Made by a program: the position numbers and the translations under genes
The notes under the pieces: generated by a model
What the model saw: only the letters and a program-made list of their open reading frames with translations
What the model was told of the DNA's origin: nothing
Database searches by the model: none
In this document: piece after piece, positions 31,628-41,316 of the stretch
How the letters are laid out: every line of letters begins with the position of its first letter
Numbering within the stretch: position 1 is the stretch's first letter
Assembly (NCBI RefSeq): GCF_016612865.1
Contig: NZ_JAENZZ010000001.1
Coordinates: 372,001-436,000 of the forward strand
Source of the DNA: Blastococcus sp. TML/M2B
Lineage (GTDB): Bacteria; Actinomycetota; Actinomycetes; Mycobacteriales; Geodermatophilaceae
Direction of reading: 5' to 3'
Length of the DNA stretch: 64,000 bases

Positions 31628-32148
31628 GCAGCGCACTGCCCCGCGTCGGCGTCGGCACCGACGTCCACCCCGTCGAGGCCGGCCGCGCCTGCTGGCTGGC
31701 CGGCCTGGAGTGGCCGGGCGCCGACGGCTGCGCCGGGCACTCCGACGGCGACGTCGTGGCGCACGCGATCACCGACGCCGTGCTCTCCGCGGCGGGGATG
31801 GGGGACATCGGCGGGCTGCTGGGCACCGACGACCCGCGCTGGGCCGGCGCCCGCGGCGCCGACGTCCTCGCGCACGTCCGCGAGGTGCTCGCCGGCGCCG
31901 GCTGGCTGGTCGGCAACGTCGCGGTGCAGCTGATCGGCAACACCCCCAAGGTGGGGCCGCGCCGGGCCGAGGCCGAGGCGGTGCTGTCGGCCGCGCTGGG
32001 CGCCCCGGTGAGCGTGACCGCCACCACCACCGACGGGCTCGGGCTGACAGGCCGGGGCGAGGGGCGGGCGGCGGTGGCCACCGCGCTGGTGGTCCGGACG
32101 AGGGAGCCCGGCTCTCCGCAGGCGGAAGCAGTCCCCGCGACTCCGTAG
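31624..32148 (+). CDS. ispF: 2-C-methyl-D-erythritol 2,4-cyclodiphosphate synthase
   Basis: Fifth step of the MEP pathway: cyclises CDP-ME 2-phosphate. The 174-residue protein shows the metal ligands 'VGTDVHP' (Asp and His near residues 12-14), '[16 protein letters not shown]' near 40-55 and the C-terminal '[14 protein letters not shown]'. ATG 31624 overlaps ispD. The TAG stop at 32146-32148 is shared with the TAGACT hexamer that probably drives cysS. Confidence 0.97.
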   Translation: MSSALPRVGVGTDVHPVEAGRACWLAGLEWPGADGCAGHSDGDVVAHAITDAVLSAAGMGDIGGLLGTDDPRWAGARGADVLAHVREVLAGAGWLVGNVAVQLIGNTPKVGPRRAEAEAVLSAALGAPVSVTATTTDGLGLTGRGEGRAAVATALVVRTREPGSPQAEAVPATP

Positions 32149-32151
32149 ACT
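32146..32151 (+). promoter_or_regulatory. Probable leaderless -10 element of cysS
   Basis: TAGACT begins at the ispF stop codon and lies seven bases before the cysS GTG at 32159. The spacing predicts transcription from the start codon itself. The short gap has no ribosome-binding site. Confidence 0.5.
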
Positions 32152-32158
32152 CGGCGCA

Positions 32159-33556
32159 GTGAGCCTCCGCCTGTACGACACGGCCGCCCGCGCGGTCCGC
32201 GACTTCACGCCCCTGCGTGCCGGTCGGGCGTCGCTCTACGTCTGCGGTCTCACCGTGCAGGGCCCCCCGCACGTGGGCCACATCCGGGCCGCGGTCTCCT
32301 TCGACGTGCTGCGCCGCTGGCTGGACGCGAGCGGCCTCGAGGTTACCTACGTCCGGAACGTCACCGACCTCGACGACAAGATCCTCGCGAAGGCCGCCGA
32401 GCGCGACGTGCCGTGGTGGGCGTGGGCGTTCCTCAACGAGCGCGCCTGCACCCGCGCCTACGACGTCCTGGGCGTGCTGCCGCCCACCGTCGAGCCGCGG
32501 GCCACCGGGCACGTCCCCGAGATGGTCGAGCTCATGCAGCGGCTGATCGACCGCGGGCACGCCTACGCCGTCGACGGCGACGTCTACTTCGACGTGCGCT
32601 CCTTCCCGGAGTACGGGGCGCTCACCGGCCAGCGGCTGGAGCACCTGGAACCGGCGGCGGACACCGAGACCGACGAGCGCAAGCGCGATCCGCGCGACTT
32701 CGCCCTCTGGAAGGCGCACAAGCCCGGCGAGCCGGAGACCGCCTCGTGGGCGACGCCATGGGGCCGCGGCCGGCCCGGCTGGCACCTGGAGTGCTCGGCG
32801 ATGGCCGGCAAGTACCTGGGCGAGGCCTTCGACATCCACGGCGGCGGCCTGGACCTGCGTTTCCCGCACCACGAGAACGAGCAGGCGCAGTCCCGCGCAG
32901 CGGGTGACCGGTTCGCCCAGTACTGGATGCACAACGGCTGGGTCACCCTCGGCGGCGAGAAGATGAGCAAGTCGCTGGGCAACACCGCGCTGGTCGACGA
33001 GGTCGTCCGGCGGGTGCGCCCGGTGGAGCTGCGCTACTACCTCGTCGCCCCGCACTACCGCTCGACGATCGAGTTCACCGACGCCGCCCTGGACGAGGCG
33101 GCCGCCGGTTACCGGCGGATCGAGTCGTTCGTGAAGCGCGCGGCCGAGCGCGTCGGTGCCGACGCCGAGGGGCAGCTGCCCCCGGCCTTCACGGCCGCCC
33201 TGGACGACGACCTGGGCACCCCGGCGGCGATCGCCGCGGTGCACGAGGCCGTCCGGCAGGGCAACACCGCGCTGGGCGACGGCGATGACTCGGGCACCGC
33301 GGCCGCGCTCGGCGCCGTCCGGGCCATGCTCGGCGTCCTGGGCCTGGACCCGCTGGACCCCCAGTGGGCCACCGGCTCCGACGACCGGCTCGCGCAGGCG
33401 ACCGACGGCCTGGTGGCGCTCGCCCTGCAGCAGCGCCAGGCCGCACGGGTCCGCAAGGACTTCGCCGCCGCGGACGCGATCCGCGACCAACTGACCACCC
33501 TCGGCGTCACCGTCGAGGACACCCCTGATGGACCCCGATGGGAGCTGAGCCGCTGA
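32159..33556 (+). CDS. cysS: Cysteine--tRNA ligase
   Basis: Class I synthetase charging tRNA-Cys. The 465-residue protein has the zinc cysteine and HIGH motif in '[18 protein letters not shown]' near residues 22-39, '[11 protein letters not shown]', '[15 protein letters not shown]' and '[15 protein letters not shown]' (further zinc ligands) and KMSKS in '[10 protein letters not shown]' near 264. GTG 32159 yields the standard N-terminus '[15 protein letters not shown]'. The stop overlaps the rlmB start (TGATG). Confidence 0.97.
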   Translation: MSLRLYDTAARAVRDFTPLRAGRASLYVCGLTVQGPPHVGHIRAAVSFDVLRRWLDASGLEVTYVRNVTDLDDKILAKAAERDVPWWAWAFLNERACTRAYDVLGVLPPTVEPRATGHVPEMVELMQRLIDRGHAYAVDGDVYFDVRSFPEYGALTGQRLEHLEPAADTETDERKRDPRDFALWKAHKPGEPETASWATPWGRGRPGWHLECSAMAGKYLGEAFDIHGGGLDLRFPHHENEQAQSRAAGDRFAQYWMHNGWVTLGGEKMSKSLGNTALVDEVVRRVRPVELRYYLVAPHYRSTIEFTDAALDEAAAGYRRIESFVKRAAERVGADAEGQLPPAFTAALDDDLGTPAAIAAVHEAVRQGNTALGDGDDSGTAAALGAVRAMLGVLGLDPLDPQWATGSDDRLAQATDGLVALALQQRQAARVRKDFAAADAIRDQLTTLGVTVEDTPDGPRWELSR

Positions 33557-34531
33557 TGGCCGGCAACAGCCAGCGCCGAGGCCGGAGCGACGGCGCCGGC
33601 AAGAAGGGGGCGCCCGCCGGGACCGGCGGCAAGAACCGCCGTTCCCTCGTGGGCCGGGGCGCGACGCCGCCGGCCGAGCAGCGCTACGGCCACCCGGCCC
33701 AGCGCAGGGCCCAGGCCGCCGAGCGGCAGCGCGCCGACCGCACCCGGGCCCGGCAGCGCGCCGAGGAGGCGCCCGAGCTGCTCCTCGGCCGCAACCCGGT
33801 GGTCGAGGCGCTGCGCGCGCGGATCCCGGCCAACGCCCTCTACGTCGTCACCGGCGACAACCAGCGCACCACCGACGAGCGGATCATCGAGGCGCTGGGC
33901 CTGGCCGCCGACCGCGGCCTGCCGCTGCTCGAGGTCGGCAAGGCCGAGTTCGACCGCATGTCGCAGGGTGCGCTGCACCAAGGGCATCGGCCTGCAGGTG
34001 CCGCCGTACGACTACGCGCACCCCGACGACCTGCTCGACCTGGCGAACGACTCCGGCCGCCCGCCGCTGCTGGTCGCCCTCGACGGGGTCACCGACCCGC
34101 GCAACCTCGGTGCCGTCGTCCGCTCCGCGGCCGCCTTCGACGCGCACGGCGTCGTCGTCCCGCAGCGCCGCGCCGTCGGCATGACCGCGTCGGCCTGGCG
34201 CACCAGCGCCGGTGCCGCCGCGCGCATCCCGGTGGCGCGGGCGGTGAACCTGCCGCGCGCGCTCGGCTCCTACCAGGACGCCGGGCTGCAGACGGTCGGC
34301 CTGGCCGCCGAGGGCGACGTCGACCTGCACGAGTACGACGGCTTCGCCGACGCGGTGGCGCTGGTCGTGGGTGCCGAGGGCACCGGCCTGTCGCGGCTGG
34401 TGCGCGAGAAGTGCGACGTCGTCGTCCGCATCCCGATCGACCGGGACACCGAGTCGCTCAACGTGAGCGTCGCCGCGGGCGTCGCGCTCTACCAGGTGGC
34501 GCTGCGCCGCCGGGAGGCCGCGGCCCTGTAA
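33556..34531 (+). CDS. rlmB: 23S rRNA (guanosine-2'-O)-methyltransferase RlmB, SpoU family (apparent frameshift)
   Basis: 2'-O-methylates a 23S rRNA guanosine. A basic disordered N-terminus of about 65 residues precedes the substrate-binding domain ('[17 protein letters not shown]'), then the knotted SpoU domain: motif 1 '[18 protein letters not shown]', motif 2 '[14 protein letters not shown]' and motif 3 '[20 protein letters not shown]'. The frame breaks at 33980-33981, where an extra A sits between 'SQGALHQ' and '[14 protein letters not shown]'. The repaired protein is about 325 residues. ATG 33556 touches the cysS stop. The gene lies at the end of the conserved carD-to-rlmB block. Confidence 0.92.
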
Positions 34532-34612
34532 CACGGGCCCTGCAGCCGGGCCCGTTGCCTCCCGAGGGGGCGGAGGAGCACACTCCGCGGCACCGCCCCC
34601 GAGGAGGTCCCC

Positions 34613-35042
34613 GTGCAGATCAGCCACCTGCTCCGCCGCAAGGATCCCGTGGTCGCCACGATCGACGGGTCCGACAGCGTCCGCTCCGCGCTCGCCCTGC
34701 TGGCGGCGAAGGGGATCGGCGCGCTCGTCGTCTCCTCCGACGGCCGCCACGTCGACGGCATCATCTCCGAGCGCGACGTCGCCCGCGGGCTGCACGAACG
34801 CGGGGCGGGGCTGCTCGCCGAACCGGTCTCCAGCGTCATGACCACCGAGGTGCACGTCTGCCCGCCCGACGCCAGCGTCGACGGCCTGGCCCGCACGATG
34901 ACCGACCACAGGGTCCGGCACGTGCCCGTCGTCGCCGACGACGTGCTGGTCGGCATCGTCTCGATCGGCGACGTCGTCAAGGGCGCGCCTGGACGAGCTG
35001 GAGGAGGAGCGCCGGCAGCTGGTCGACTACATCCAGACCTGA
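34613..35042 (+). CDS. CBS-domain protein (apparent frameshift near the end)
   Basis: Small cytosolic protein of about 143 residues made of two CBS domains ('VVATIDGSDSVRSALALL', 'GIGALVVSSDGRHVDGIISERD' given as residues 14-55, and 'VSSVMTTEVHVCPPDASVDGL', 'HVPVVADDVLVGIVSIGDVVK', about 73-128). Such proteins bind adenine nucleotides and act as sensors; the target here is unknown. A GG run lengthened to GGG at 34981-34983 shifts the frame. Without the extra G the protein ends with the usual helix 'RLDELEEERRQLVDYIQT' and TGA at 35040-35042. GTG 34613 follows GAGGAGG closely. Confidence 0.85.
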
Positions 35043-35052
35043 CCGCGGCGGC

Positions 35053-36336
35053 TCAGCCGATCAGCTGGGCGACGGTGTAGATGACCAGCCCGGCGAGGCC
35101 GCCGACGACGGTGCCGTTCACCCGGATCCACTGCAGGTCGCGGCCGACCTGGAGCTCGATCCGCCGGCTGGTCTCCTCGGTGTCCCAGCGGGCCACGGTG
35201 CTGCTGACCAGGTCCGCGGCGTCGGCGGAGAACCGCTCGACCAGGTAGCCGGCGACGCCGTGGGCGTGCCGCTGCACCAGCTCGCGGACCGTCGGGTCGG
35301 TCTCCAGCAGCCGGGCGCCGTGCAGGATCAGGCCGGTGACGCGGGCGCGCAGCTCGGAGCCGGGGTCGGCGGCCGCGGTGAGGACGGCGCTCTTGGCGTT
35401 GGACCACAGCGAGCCCGACCAGGTGCGCACCGCGGGGTGCTCGAGCAGCTCCTTCTTGAGCGACTCGACGCGGGCCGCGGTGTCCGGGTCGGTGCGCAGC
35501 GCCTCGACGTAGGCCCGCAGCCGGACGTCGTAGGAGTGCCGCAGCGGGTGGCGGGGGTCGCTGCCGACCTCCTCGAAGAACCGCTGGAGGCCGGCGAAGA
35601 TGCGGTCGAACACCCGGTCGTCGACCCAGTCCGGCACCCACGCGGGCGAGGCGTCACCCAGCTGCGCCCGGAACACCAGCCGGTTGTCCTCCAGGAAGCG
35701 GGAGAGCAGCCGCAGCGCCGCCGACAGCACCTCCTGGTGCCGGTCGCCGTCGACGACCAGCTCGAGCACCCGGGCGAGGGCCGGCGCGGCCGGGGTCTCG
35801 TGCAGCTTGCGCTGGACCAGGGCGGCGACGGCGGGCTCGAGGTCCTCGTCGCGCAGCAGGTCGGTGAGCGCGCTGAGGGCCGCGGCGGCGTCCCCAGAGA
35901 GGCGCTCGGCGCGACCGGGGGAGGCGAGGAAGGCGCCCAGCCGCCCGGGGACGTCGACGGTGGTGAGCTTCTCCTCGACGACGCTGCGGGTCAGGAAGTT
36001 CTCCTGGACGAAGGTGCCCAGGCTCTCGCCGATCTGGTCCTTCTTGCGCGGGATGATCGCGGTGTGCGGGATGGGCAGCCCGAGCGGGTGCCGGAACAGC
36101 GCGGTGACGGCGAACCAGTCGGCCAGCGCGCCCACCATCGACGCCTCGGCGGTCGCGCGGACGTAGCCGACCCAGGCGCCCTGCTCGGGCCCGAGCAGGA
36201 CGCAGCCGACGAAGACGGCGGCGGCGACCAGGAACAGCCCGGTCGCCAGCCGCTTCATGCGGGCGAGGTCGCGCGCCCGCTGCGGATCGTCCAGCGAGCC
36301 GGTCAGCGGGAGGGTCGACGGGCGGGGTACCTGCAC
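35053..36336 (-). CDS. DUF445 family membrane protein
   Basis: 427-residue protein with an N-terminal hydrophobic helix ('MKRLATGLFLVAAAVFVG', residues about 27-44), the DUF445 signature 'AEASMVGALADWFAVTALFRHPLGLPIPHTAIIPRKKDQIG' (here cited as residues about 62-102), a long helical middle part and a C-terminal hydrophobic anchor 'TVVGGLAGLVIYTVAQLIG'. Members are YheB/YjiN-like proteins of unknown function. ATG 36336 is the first reasonable start. Convergent with the CBS-domain gene and preceded by the HtrA-like gene on the same strand with a 43-bp gap. Confidence 0.88.
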   Translation of the reverse strand: MQVPRPSTLPLTGSLDDPQRARDLARMKRLATGLFLVAAAVFVGCVLLGPEQGAWVGYVRATAEASMVGALADWFAVTALFRHPLGLPIPHTAIIPRKKDQIGESLGTFVQENFLTRSVVEEKLTTVDVPGRLGAFLASPGRAERLSGDAAAALSALTDLLRDEDLEPAVAALVQRKLHETPAAPALARVLELVVDGDRHQEVLSAALRLLSRFLEDNRLVFRAQLGDASPAWVPDWVDDRVFDRIFAGLQRFFEEVGSDPRHPLRHSYDVRLRAYVEALRTDPDTAARVESLKKELLEHPAVRTWSGSLWSNAKSAVLTAAADPGSELRARVTGLILHGARLLETDPTVRELVQRHAHGVAGYLVERFSADAADLVSSTVARWDTEETSRRIELQVGRDLQWIRVNGTVVGGLAGLVIYTVAQLIG

Positions 36337-36379
36337 GGGCCGAGCCTAGGTACCCCGCCTGCCCTCCTGCCTCCGCGGC

Positions 36380-37804
36380 TCAGCCGGTGGTGCCGAGGGT
36401 GACCTCGACGGTGCGGTCGCCGCCGTCCCGGCGGACGGTGAGCTCGACCTTCGAGCCCGGCGCCTCGCTGCGCACCGCCGCGGTCAGCTCGGTGGAGGTG
36501 GTCACGGGGCGCTTGCCGACGGCGGTGACGACGTCGCCGGGGACGATGCCGGCGTCCGCGGCGGCGCTGTCGGGCTCGACGCTGACGACCTCGGCGCCGT
36601 TGCCGACCTCGCTGCTGGCCCCGCCGGAGGCGGTGGTGGCGCGGACCCCCAGGTAGGCGCGGGTGGCCTTGCCGGTCTCCCGGATCTCGTCCCCGATCCG
36701 CTTGGCGGTGTTGCTCGGGATGGCGAAGCCGACGCCGATGTTGCCGCTCTGCGCGTCGCCGCCGACGCTGCCGGAGGCGACCGTGGCGATCGCGGTGTTG
36801 ATGCCGATGACCTCGCCGGCGCCGTTGACCAGCGCGCCGCCGGAGTTGCCGGGGTTGATCGCCGCGTCGGTCTGGATCGCGTCGATGACGGTGGCGTCGT
36901 CCTGCGAGGAGCCGGTCTGCACGGCACGCCCGGTGGCGCTGATGATGCCGTCGGTGACCGTGTTGGACAGGCCCAGCGGGGCACCGATGGCGACGGCGAC
37001 GTCGCCCACCTGGACGTCGTCGGAGTCGGCGAAGGTGGCCGGGGTGAGCCCGGAGGCGTCCGCCAGCTTGACAACGGCGATGTCGGAGGCCGGGTCGGTG
37101 CCGACCACCTCGGCGTCGTAGAGCGTGCCGTCGGAGGTGCGCACCTGGACTGTGCCGCCCTCGGCCTCGACGACGTGGTTGTTGGTGAGGACGTAGCCGT
37201 CCTCGGTGAGGACGACGCCCGAGCCGCTACCCGCGCTGGTCCGGCTGGTCACGTAGACGGTGACCACGCTGGGCGCGGCCTTGGCGGCGGCCGCGGTGGC
37301 GGTGGTCGCCGACTCGGGGTTGCGGATGACGACGTTCTGCGCGGCCGCGGGCGAGTTGCCGGAGCTGCCGCCGCCGTCGTCCAGCGCCGCGACGCCGGCA
37401 CCGGCGGCGCCGCCGATCAGCGCGCCGGCGACCAGCCCGGCCAGGCCGATGCGCAGCCGGCCGGACCGGCGGGCGGCCGGCGTGGGCTCGGGCGCGGCAC
37501 CGGGATCCCCGGCGGGAGCGCCGGGCGGCGGGCCGCCGAGGCCGCCCGTCCCGGCGGGGGCCGGGACGGGCGTGGTGACCTGGCGCGGCGGGCCCCAGTA
37601 GGGCTGCTGGCCGTAGGCGGGGGGCCCGTACGACGGTTGGCCGTAGGGCTGCTGCCCGTACTGCGGCTGGCCCTGGTGCGGCTGCCCGTAGGGGGCGCCG
37701 TAGGGCTGCGGGCGGGCGGGAGGCTGCTGCCCGGGCAGGGACTGCCCGCCGGCGCCGCCGTCCGCGGGCTCCGGGCCGGTACCCGAGGATCCGTGTGCGC
37801 TCAC
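36380..37804 (-). CDS. HtrA-like S1C serine protease with PDZ domain
   Basis: 474-residue membrane-anchored protease. Cytosolic N-terminus of about 110 residues is rich in Pro/Gln/Tyr/Gly with PYGQ-type repeats, then one TM helix ('LAGLVAGALIGGAAGAGVAAL' region, about 145-165). The trypsin-like domain shows catalytic His in 'LTNNHVVE', Asp in 'ASDIAVVKL' and Ser in 'NPGNSGGAL'; a C-terminal PDZ domain follows ('VEPDSAAADAGIVPGDVV'). The architecture matches actinobacterial HtrA/PepD-type envelope quality-control proteases. GTG 37804 is preceded by GGGAGGAG seven bases upstream. Monocistronic or cotranscribed with DUF445. Confidence 0.92.
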   Translation of the reverse strand: MSAHGSSGTGPEPADGGAGGQSLPGQQPPARPQPYGAPYGQPHQGQPQYGQQPYGQPSYGPPAYGQQPYWGPPRQVTTPVPAPAGTGGLGGPPPGAPAGDPGAAPEPTPAARRSGRLRIGLAGLVAGALIGGAAGAGVAALDDGGGSSGNSPAAAQNVVIRNPESATTATAAAAKAAPSVVTVYVTSRTSAGSGSGVVLTEDGYVLTNNHVVEAEGGTVQVRTSDGTLYDAEVVGTDPASDIAVVKLADASGLTPATFADSDDVQVGDVAVAIGAPLGLSNTVTDGIISATGRAVQTGSSQDDATVIDAIQTDAAINPGNSGGALVNGAGEVIGINTAIATVASGSVGGDAQSGNIGVGFAIPSNTAKRIGDEIRETGKATRAYLGVRATTASGGASSEVGNGAEVVSVEPDSAAADAGIVPGDVVTAVGKRPVTTSTELTAAVRSEAPGSKVELTVRRDGGDRTVEVTLGTTG

Positions 37805-37910
37805 TGGTCGACTCCTCCCTCCGCGCGGCCGTCCGGCCGGCGCGACGGTCCCACTGTCCAGCCCCGCACTGGCGCGCGGCTGGAGGCTGCCTGTGAGCTG
37901 CCTGGACGGG

Positions 37911-38687
37911 TCAACGCGGGACGTCGTCCAGCAATGCCCCGTGCCCCACCAGCTCGGTGACGGCCCAGACCGCCAGCGTCTCCGCGGCGAGCAGCCCGAC
38001 GAGCACGAGCAGCTGGGCGGCACCGGCCTCCAGCGGCGTCCCGCCACCGAGCAGGACGCCGACGAAGGCGCCGGGCAGGGTGACCAGGCCGACGGTGCGG
38101 GTCTGGTCCAGCGGCGGGACGAGCGCCGAGGCGGCCGCGGGGCGGATGACGAACAGCACCGCCTCGCGCGGGAGGAAGCCCAGTGCGAGCGCGGCCTCCA
38201 CCTCGCCCCGCCGCTGCTCCAGCTCCTCCCGCAGCCGGCGCCCGGCGAGCGAGGTCGCGGTCATGGCGCCGCCGATGAGGATGCCGGCGATGGGGATGAC
38301 CGACTCGCCGCGGAAGGGCACCGTCCCGCTGGCCAGCACGAGGAGCACGACCGGCGCGGCGCCGCCGGCGATCGGCAGCACGGTGGACAGCAGCCGCTCG
38401 CGCGCGCCGGGGGAGCGCAGCGGCCGCCCGGTCACCCGCCCGGCGGCGGTGACCGCGGCGACGGCCGTCATGAGCAGGACGAACGCCGCGGACAGCAGCA
38501 ACGACCCGACGACGGCGAGCAGGACCGCCGAGACCGCGGCCAGCTGCACCGTGGCGCGGACCGCCGCGACGAGGATCGGCCGCCCCTCGCCGAGGCCGGA
38601 GAGGTGACCGGCCGTGGCGGCCAGGGCGGTCAGCGCGACGAGGACGAGGGCCAGCCGGAGGTCCGGGTCGACGACGGAGGAGCCCAC
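37911..38687 (-). CDS. FetB/YbbM-type (UPF0014) ABC transporter permease
   Basis: 258-residue membrane protein with about seven hydrophobic helices. Diagnostic segments are 'ATVQLAAVSAVLLAV' near residue 38, 'VIPIAGILIGGAMTATSLAGRR' near 122 and 'LVTLPGAFVGVLLGG' near 198, characteristic of the FetB/UPF0014 family linked to iron export and stress resistance in E. coli. The partner ATPase (FetA) is not adjacent here. GTG 38687 is the best start available; no strong ribosome-binding site is visible. Confidence 0.83.
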   Translation of the reverse strand: MGSSVVDPDLRLALVLVALTALAATAGHLSGLGEGRPILVAAVRATVQLAAVSAVLLAVVGSLLLSAAFVLLMTAVAAVTAAGRVTGRPLRSPGARERLLSTVLPIAGGAAPVVLLVLASGTVPFRGESVIPIAGILIGGAMTATSLAGRRLREELEQRRGEVEAALALGFLPREAVLFVIRPAAASALVPPLDQTRTVGLVTLPGAFVGVLLGGGTPLEAGAAQLLVLVGLLAAETLAVWAVTELVGHGALLDDVPR

Positions 38688-38843
38688 GGGCGTGGATCCT
38701 GCCCGGCGGCCGCGTCGGCTCCGACCCGGGCGCTGCGCGACACCCCGGGAGCCCGTGCATAACGGGCGGGGCGGGGGTAGTGCGCCCGCACCGGCGCCCG
38801 CTGCGGGCGCCGTTCCCGTCCCGGCGCACCGCGGAGGCCGCCC

Positions 38844-39521
38844 GTGCCCGCTCCGTTCCTCCGGTCGGCCCTCGTGGTCGCCGTCCCCGTCGGCGCCGTC
38901 CTGGCGGTGGTGGGTGCTCTGGCGCTCGGCGTGCCGGGCCTGGTCTCGGTGCTGGTCGTGGCGGCGGTGGTCGGGGTCACCAGCGCCGGGGTGGTCCGGG
39001 AGGCGGGCGGCGCGCAGCGGGGGACGGCCGTCGACGCGGGCCCCCGGGCGGCCGGCTGGACGGCCGGGGTGCTGCTGGTGCTCGCCGGGACCGCCGCGCT
39101 GGCCGGTGGTCTGGTCGCCGTCCTCACCGGTGCCGTGGTCGGGGCCGTCGTGCTGGCGGTGCGGCTGCACCGCGCCGAGGACCCGCCGCACGCGGCCACG
39201 CGTCCCCGTCCCGTGTCGGCCCGCCCCACCCCCGCCCGTCGTCCCGCGCCTGCCGGATCGGCGCTCCTCGTGCCGCCGGTGGGCGGGTTGAGCACACCCG
39301 CCCTGGGCGAGGAGTGGGTGCGCAGCACCGCACTGCTCGACGCCCGCCTGGACCCGGTCGTGCGGCGGGCGGTCGTGGCGCGGCGGGAGGAGCTCCTCGA
39401 CGAGCTGGAGCGGCGCGACCCGGCGGGCGTGGCGCGGTGGCTGGCCGGCGGCCCGGAGGCGGCCAGCGATCCGGCGGAGCACGTCCGCGACCACCCGGCG
39501 GCGGGCACCGAGGCCGCCTGA
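38844..39521 (+). CDS. Membrane protein of unknown function
   Basis: 225-residue protein with four hydrophobic segments in its N-terminal half (about residues 8-28, 33-50, 70-88, 90-106), a Pro/Arg-rich linker and a helical, charged C-terminal part ('ARREELLDELERRDPAGVARWL'). The 'RRDPAGVARWLAGGPEAASDPAEHVRDH' tail, residues about 185-212, resembles tails seen on small actinobacterial hypothetical proteins. No family recognised. ATG 38844 is divergent from the FetB-like gene (156-bp gap). Confidence 0.6.
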   Translation: MPAPFLRSALVVAVPVGAVLAVVGALALGVPGLVSVLVVAAVVGVTSAGVVREAGGAQRGTAVDAGPRAAGWTAGVLLVLAGTAALAGGLVAVLTGAVVGAVVLAVRLHRAEDPPHAATRPRPVSARPTPARRPAPAGSALLVPPVGGLSTPALGEEWVRSTALLDARLDPVVRRAVVARREELLDELERRDPAGVARWLAGGPEAASDPAEHVRDHPAAGTEAA

Positions 39522-39575
39522 CCCGCGGCCGGAAACCGGTCGCGCCCCGCTGCGGACCGGTGCAGCCTGCTCCGC

Positions 39576-40034
39576 ATGACGGCCGACGACGTGGTCCTGC
39601 GCCGCGCCCGGGCGGCCGACGCCGCGGACGTCGCGGAGGTCTGGCTGAGCTCCTTCGCCGCCGCGCTGCCCACCGTGCGCCGGGCGCACGGCGACGACGA
39701 CGTCCGGCGGTGGATCCGCGACGTCGTCGTGCCGGGGGAGGACACCTGGGTGGCCGAGAGCGGCGGCGCGGTCGTCGGCGTCCTCGCGCTCTCCCCGGGG
39801 TGGATCGACCAGCTCTACCTCGCGCCGGCGTCCCGCGGCCGGGGGATCGGCGATCGGTGCGTGGCGCTGGCGCAGGAGCGCTACCCCGGTGGGCTGGAGC
39901 TGTGGACCTTCCGGGTCAACCGCCCCGCGCAGCGGTTCTACGAGCGGCACGGGTTCGTCGCCGTCGAGCGCACCGACGGGTCGGGCAACGAGGAGCGCGA
40001 GCCCGACGTCCGCTACCGGTGGCGGCCGGCGTAG
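39576..40034 (+). CDS. GNAT family N-acetyltransferase
   Basis: 152-residue acetyl-CoA-dependent acyltransferase. Typical elements: N-terminal 'LRRARAADAADVAEVW', beta-strand 'WVAESGGAVVGVLAL', the acetyl-CoA pyrophosphate loop 'APASRGRGIGDRCVALAQ' (R-G-x-G-I-G, near residue 88) and C-terminal 'RFYERHGFVAVERTD'. The substrate is unknown. ATG 39576 is 54 bp from the preceding gene. Confidence 0.9.
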   Translation: MTADDVVLRRARAADAADVAEVWLSSFAAALPTVRRAHGDDDVRRWIRDVVVPGEDTWVAESGGAVVGVLALSPGWIDQLYLAPASRGRGIGDRCVALAQERYPGGLELWTFRVNRPAQRFYERHGFVAVERTDGSGNEEREPDVRYRWRPA

Positions 40035-40115
40035 GGACCTGCGTCCCTGGCACCGGGCCGCCACCCGGCGGGACAGTGGACCGCCACGGGGTCCGCTCCT
40101 CCGCTGGGAGTCGCC

Positions 40116-41173
40116 ATGACCGTGGACGAGGCCAGGATGAACGAGCTGCTCGGGCGGTTCGTCGTCGACGTGGGGGCCAGCTTCCAGGCGCTGGGGGCGG
40201 TCATCGGCGACCGGCTCGGGCTCTACCGGGCGCTGCTGGCGGTGATGCCGGCCGGGCCGGCGGAGGTCGCCCGCGAGGCGGGCGTCGACGAGCGGTACGT
40301 GCGCGAGTGGCTGTCCACGCAGGCGGCCGGCGGCTACGTGACCTACGACCCCGCGGACGGGACGTTTTCGCTGACCGAGGAGCAGGCCTTCGTGCTCGCG
40401 GACCCGGCCGGCATGCAGGCGGCCGCCGCCTTCCTCATCCCGCTGGCGGCCGGCGTCAACCTCGACACGATCACCGAGGCGCCTTCCGCGCCGGTGACGG
40501 TTTCCCCTGGCACGCCCAGGACCCGATGCTGTTCGAGGGCACCGAGCGCTTCTTCCGCCCCGGGTACGTGGCGAACCTGGTCTCCTCGTGGATCCCCGCG
40601 CTCGACGGCGTCGAGGACCGGCTCCGGGCGGGGGCGGACGTCGCCGACATCGGCTGCGGTCACGGCTCCTCGACGCTGCTGCTCGCGCAGGCCTACCCGG
40701 AGTCCCGCGTCGTCGGCTTCGACTACCACGAGCCGTCGATCGAGCAGGCGCGCAAACGGGCCGCGGACGCCGGGCTCGACGGCCGGGTCTCCTTCGAGGT
40801 GGCCAGCGCCGCGTCCTTCCCCGGCGAGGGCTACGACCTGGTCGCCGTCTTCGATGCGCTCCACGACATGCCCGACCCGCTCGGCGCCGCCCGGCACGTC
40901 CGGGAGGCGCTCGCCGACGACGGCGTGTTCCTCCTGGTCGAGCCGTTCGCCGGTGACCGGCTGGAAGACAACCTCAACCCCGTCGGCCGGCTCTTCTACG
41001 GGGCATCCACGGTGATCTGCGTGGCGCACTCGAAGAGCGGCGAACCGGGGACGGCGCTCGGCGCGCAGGCCGGCGAGGCGCGGCTCGCGTCGTTGCTCGG
41101 CGAGGCCGGGTTCACCCGTGTGCGGCGGGCCACCGAGACCCCGTTCAACCTGGTGCTGGACGCGCGCCCCTGA
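40116..41173 (+). CDS. SAM-dependent class I methyltransferase with N-terminal winged helix (apparent frameshift)
   Basis: About 352 residues. The N-terminal 110 residues form a winged-helix region ('VAREAGVDERYVREWLSTQAA') as in plant-type and Rv-type O-methyltransferases; the SAM-binding domain has motif I 'VADIGCGHGSST' near residue 175, 'VVGFDYHEPSIEQAR' and 'DLVAVFDALHDMPDP'. The frame breaks at about 40481-40485: 'NLDTITEA' continues in another frame as 'FRAGDGFPWHAQDPMLFEG', so either one base is missing or two are extra. Substrate unknown. It ends 51 bp before tRNA-Thr. Confidence 0.85.
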
Positions 41174-41224
41174 ACGGTGCGCTGCACGCTCCCTATGCTG
41201 GTCGGGGGACCTGTCCCATGTCCC

Positions 41225-41297
41225 GCCGACGTGGCGCAATTGGTAGCGCACCCGACTTGTAATCGGGCGGTTAGGGGTTCAAGTCCCCTCGTCGGCT
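41225..41297 (+). tRNA. tRNA-Thr (anticodon TGT)
   Basis: A 73-base cloverleaf: acceptor GCCGACG pairs with CGTCGGC followed by discriminator T; anticodon stem CCCGA/TCGGG encloses CTTGTAA with anticodon TGT; T arm is GGGG-TTCAAGT-CCCC. The CCA end is not encoded. It reads ACA and, by wobble, other Thr codons. Confidence 0.97.
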
Positions 41298-41316
41298 CGA
41301 TGCCCGGGCGACCGGC

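Noticed and set aside
37600-37720. Short tandem repeats that could look like a CRISPR or minisatellite
   Set aside because: They encode the PYGQ-type repeats of the HtrA-like protein N-terminus in frame; unit lengths vary, and there are no spacers.
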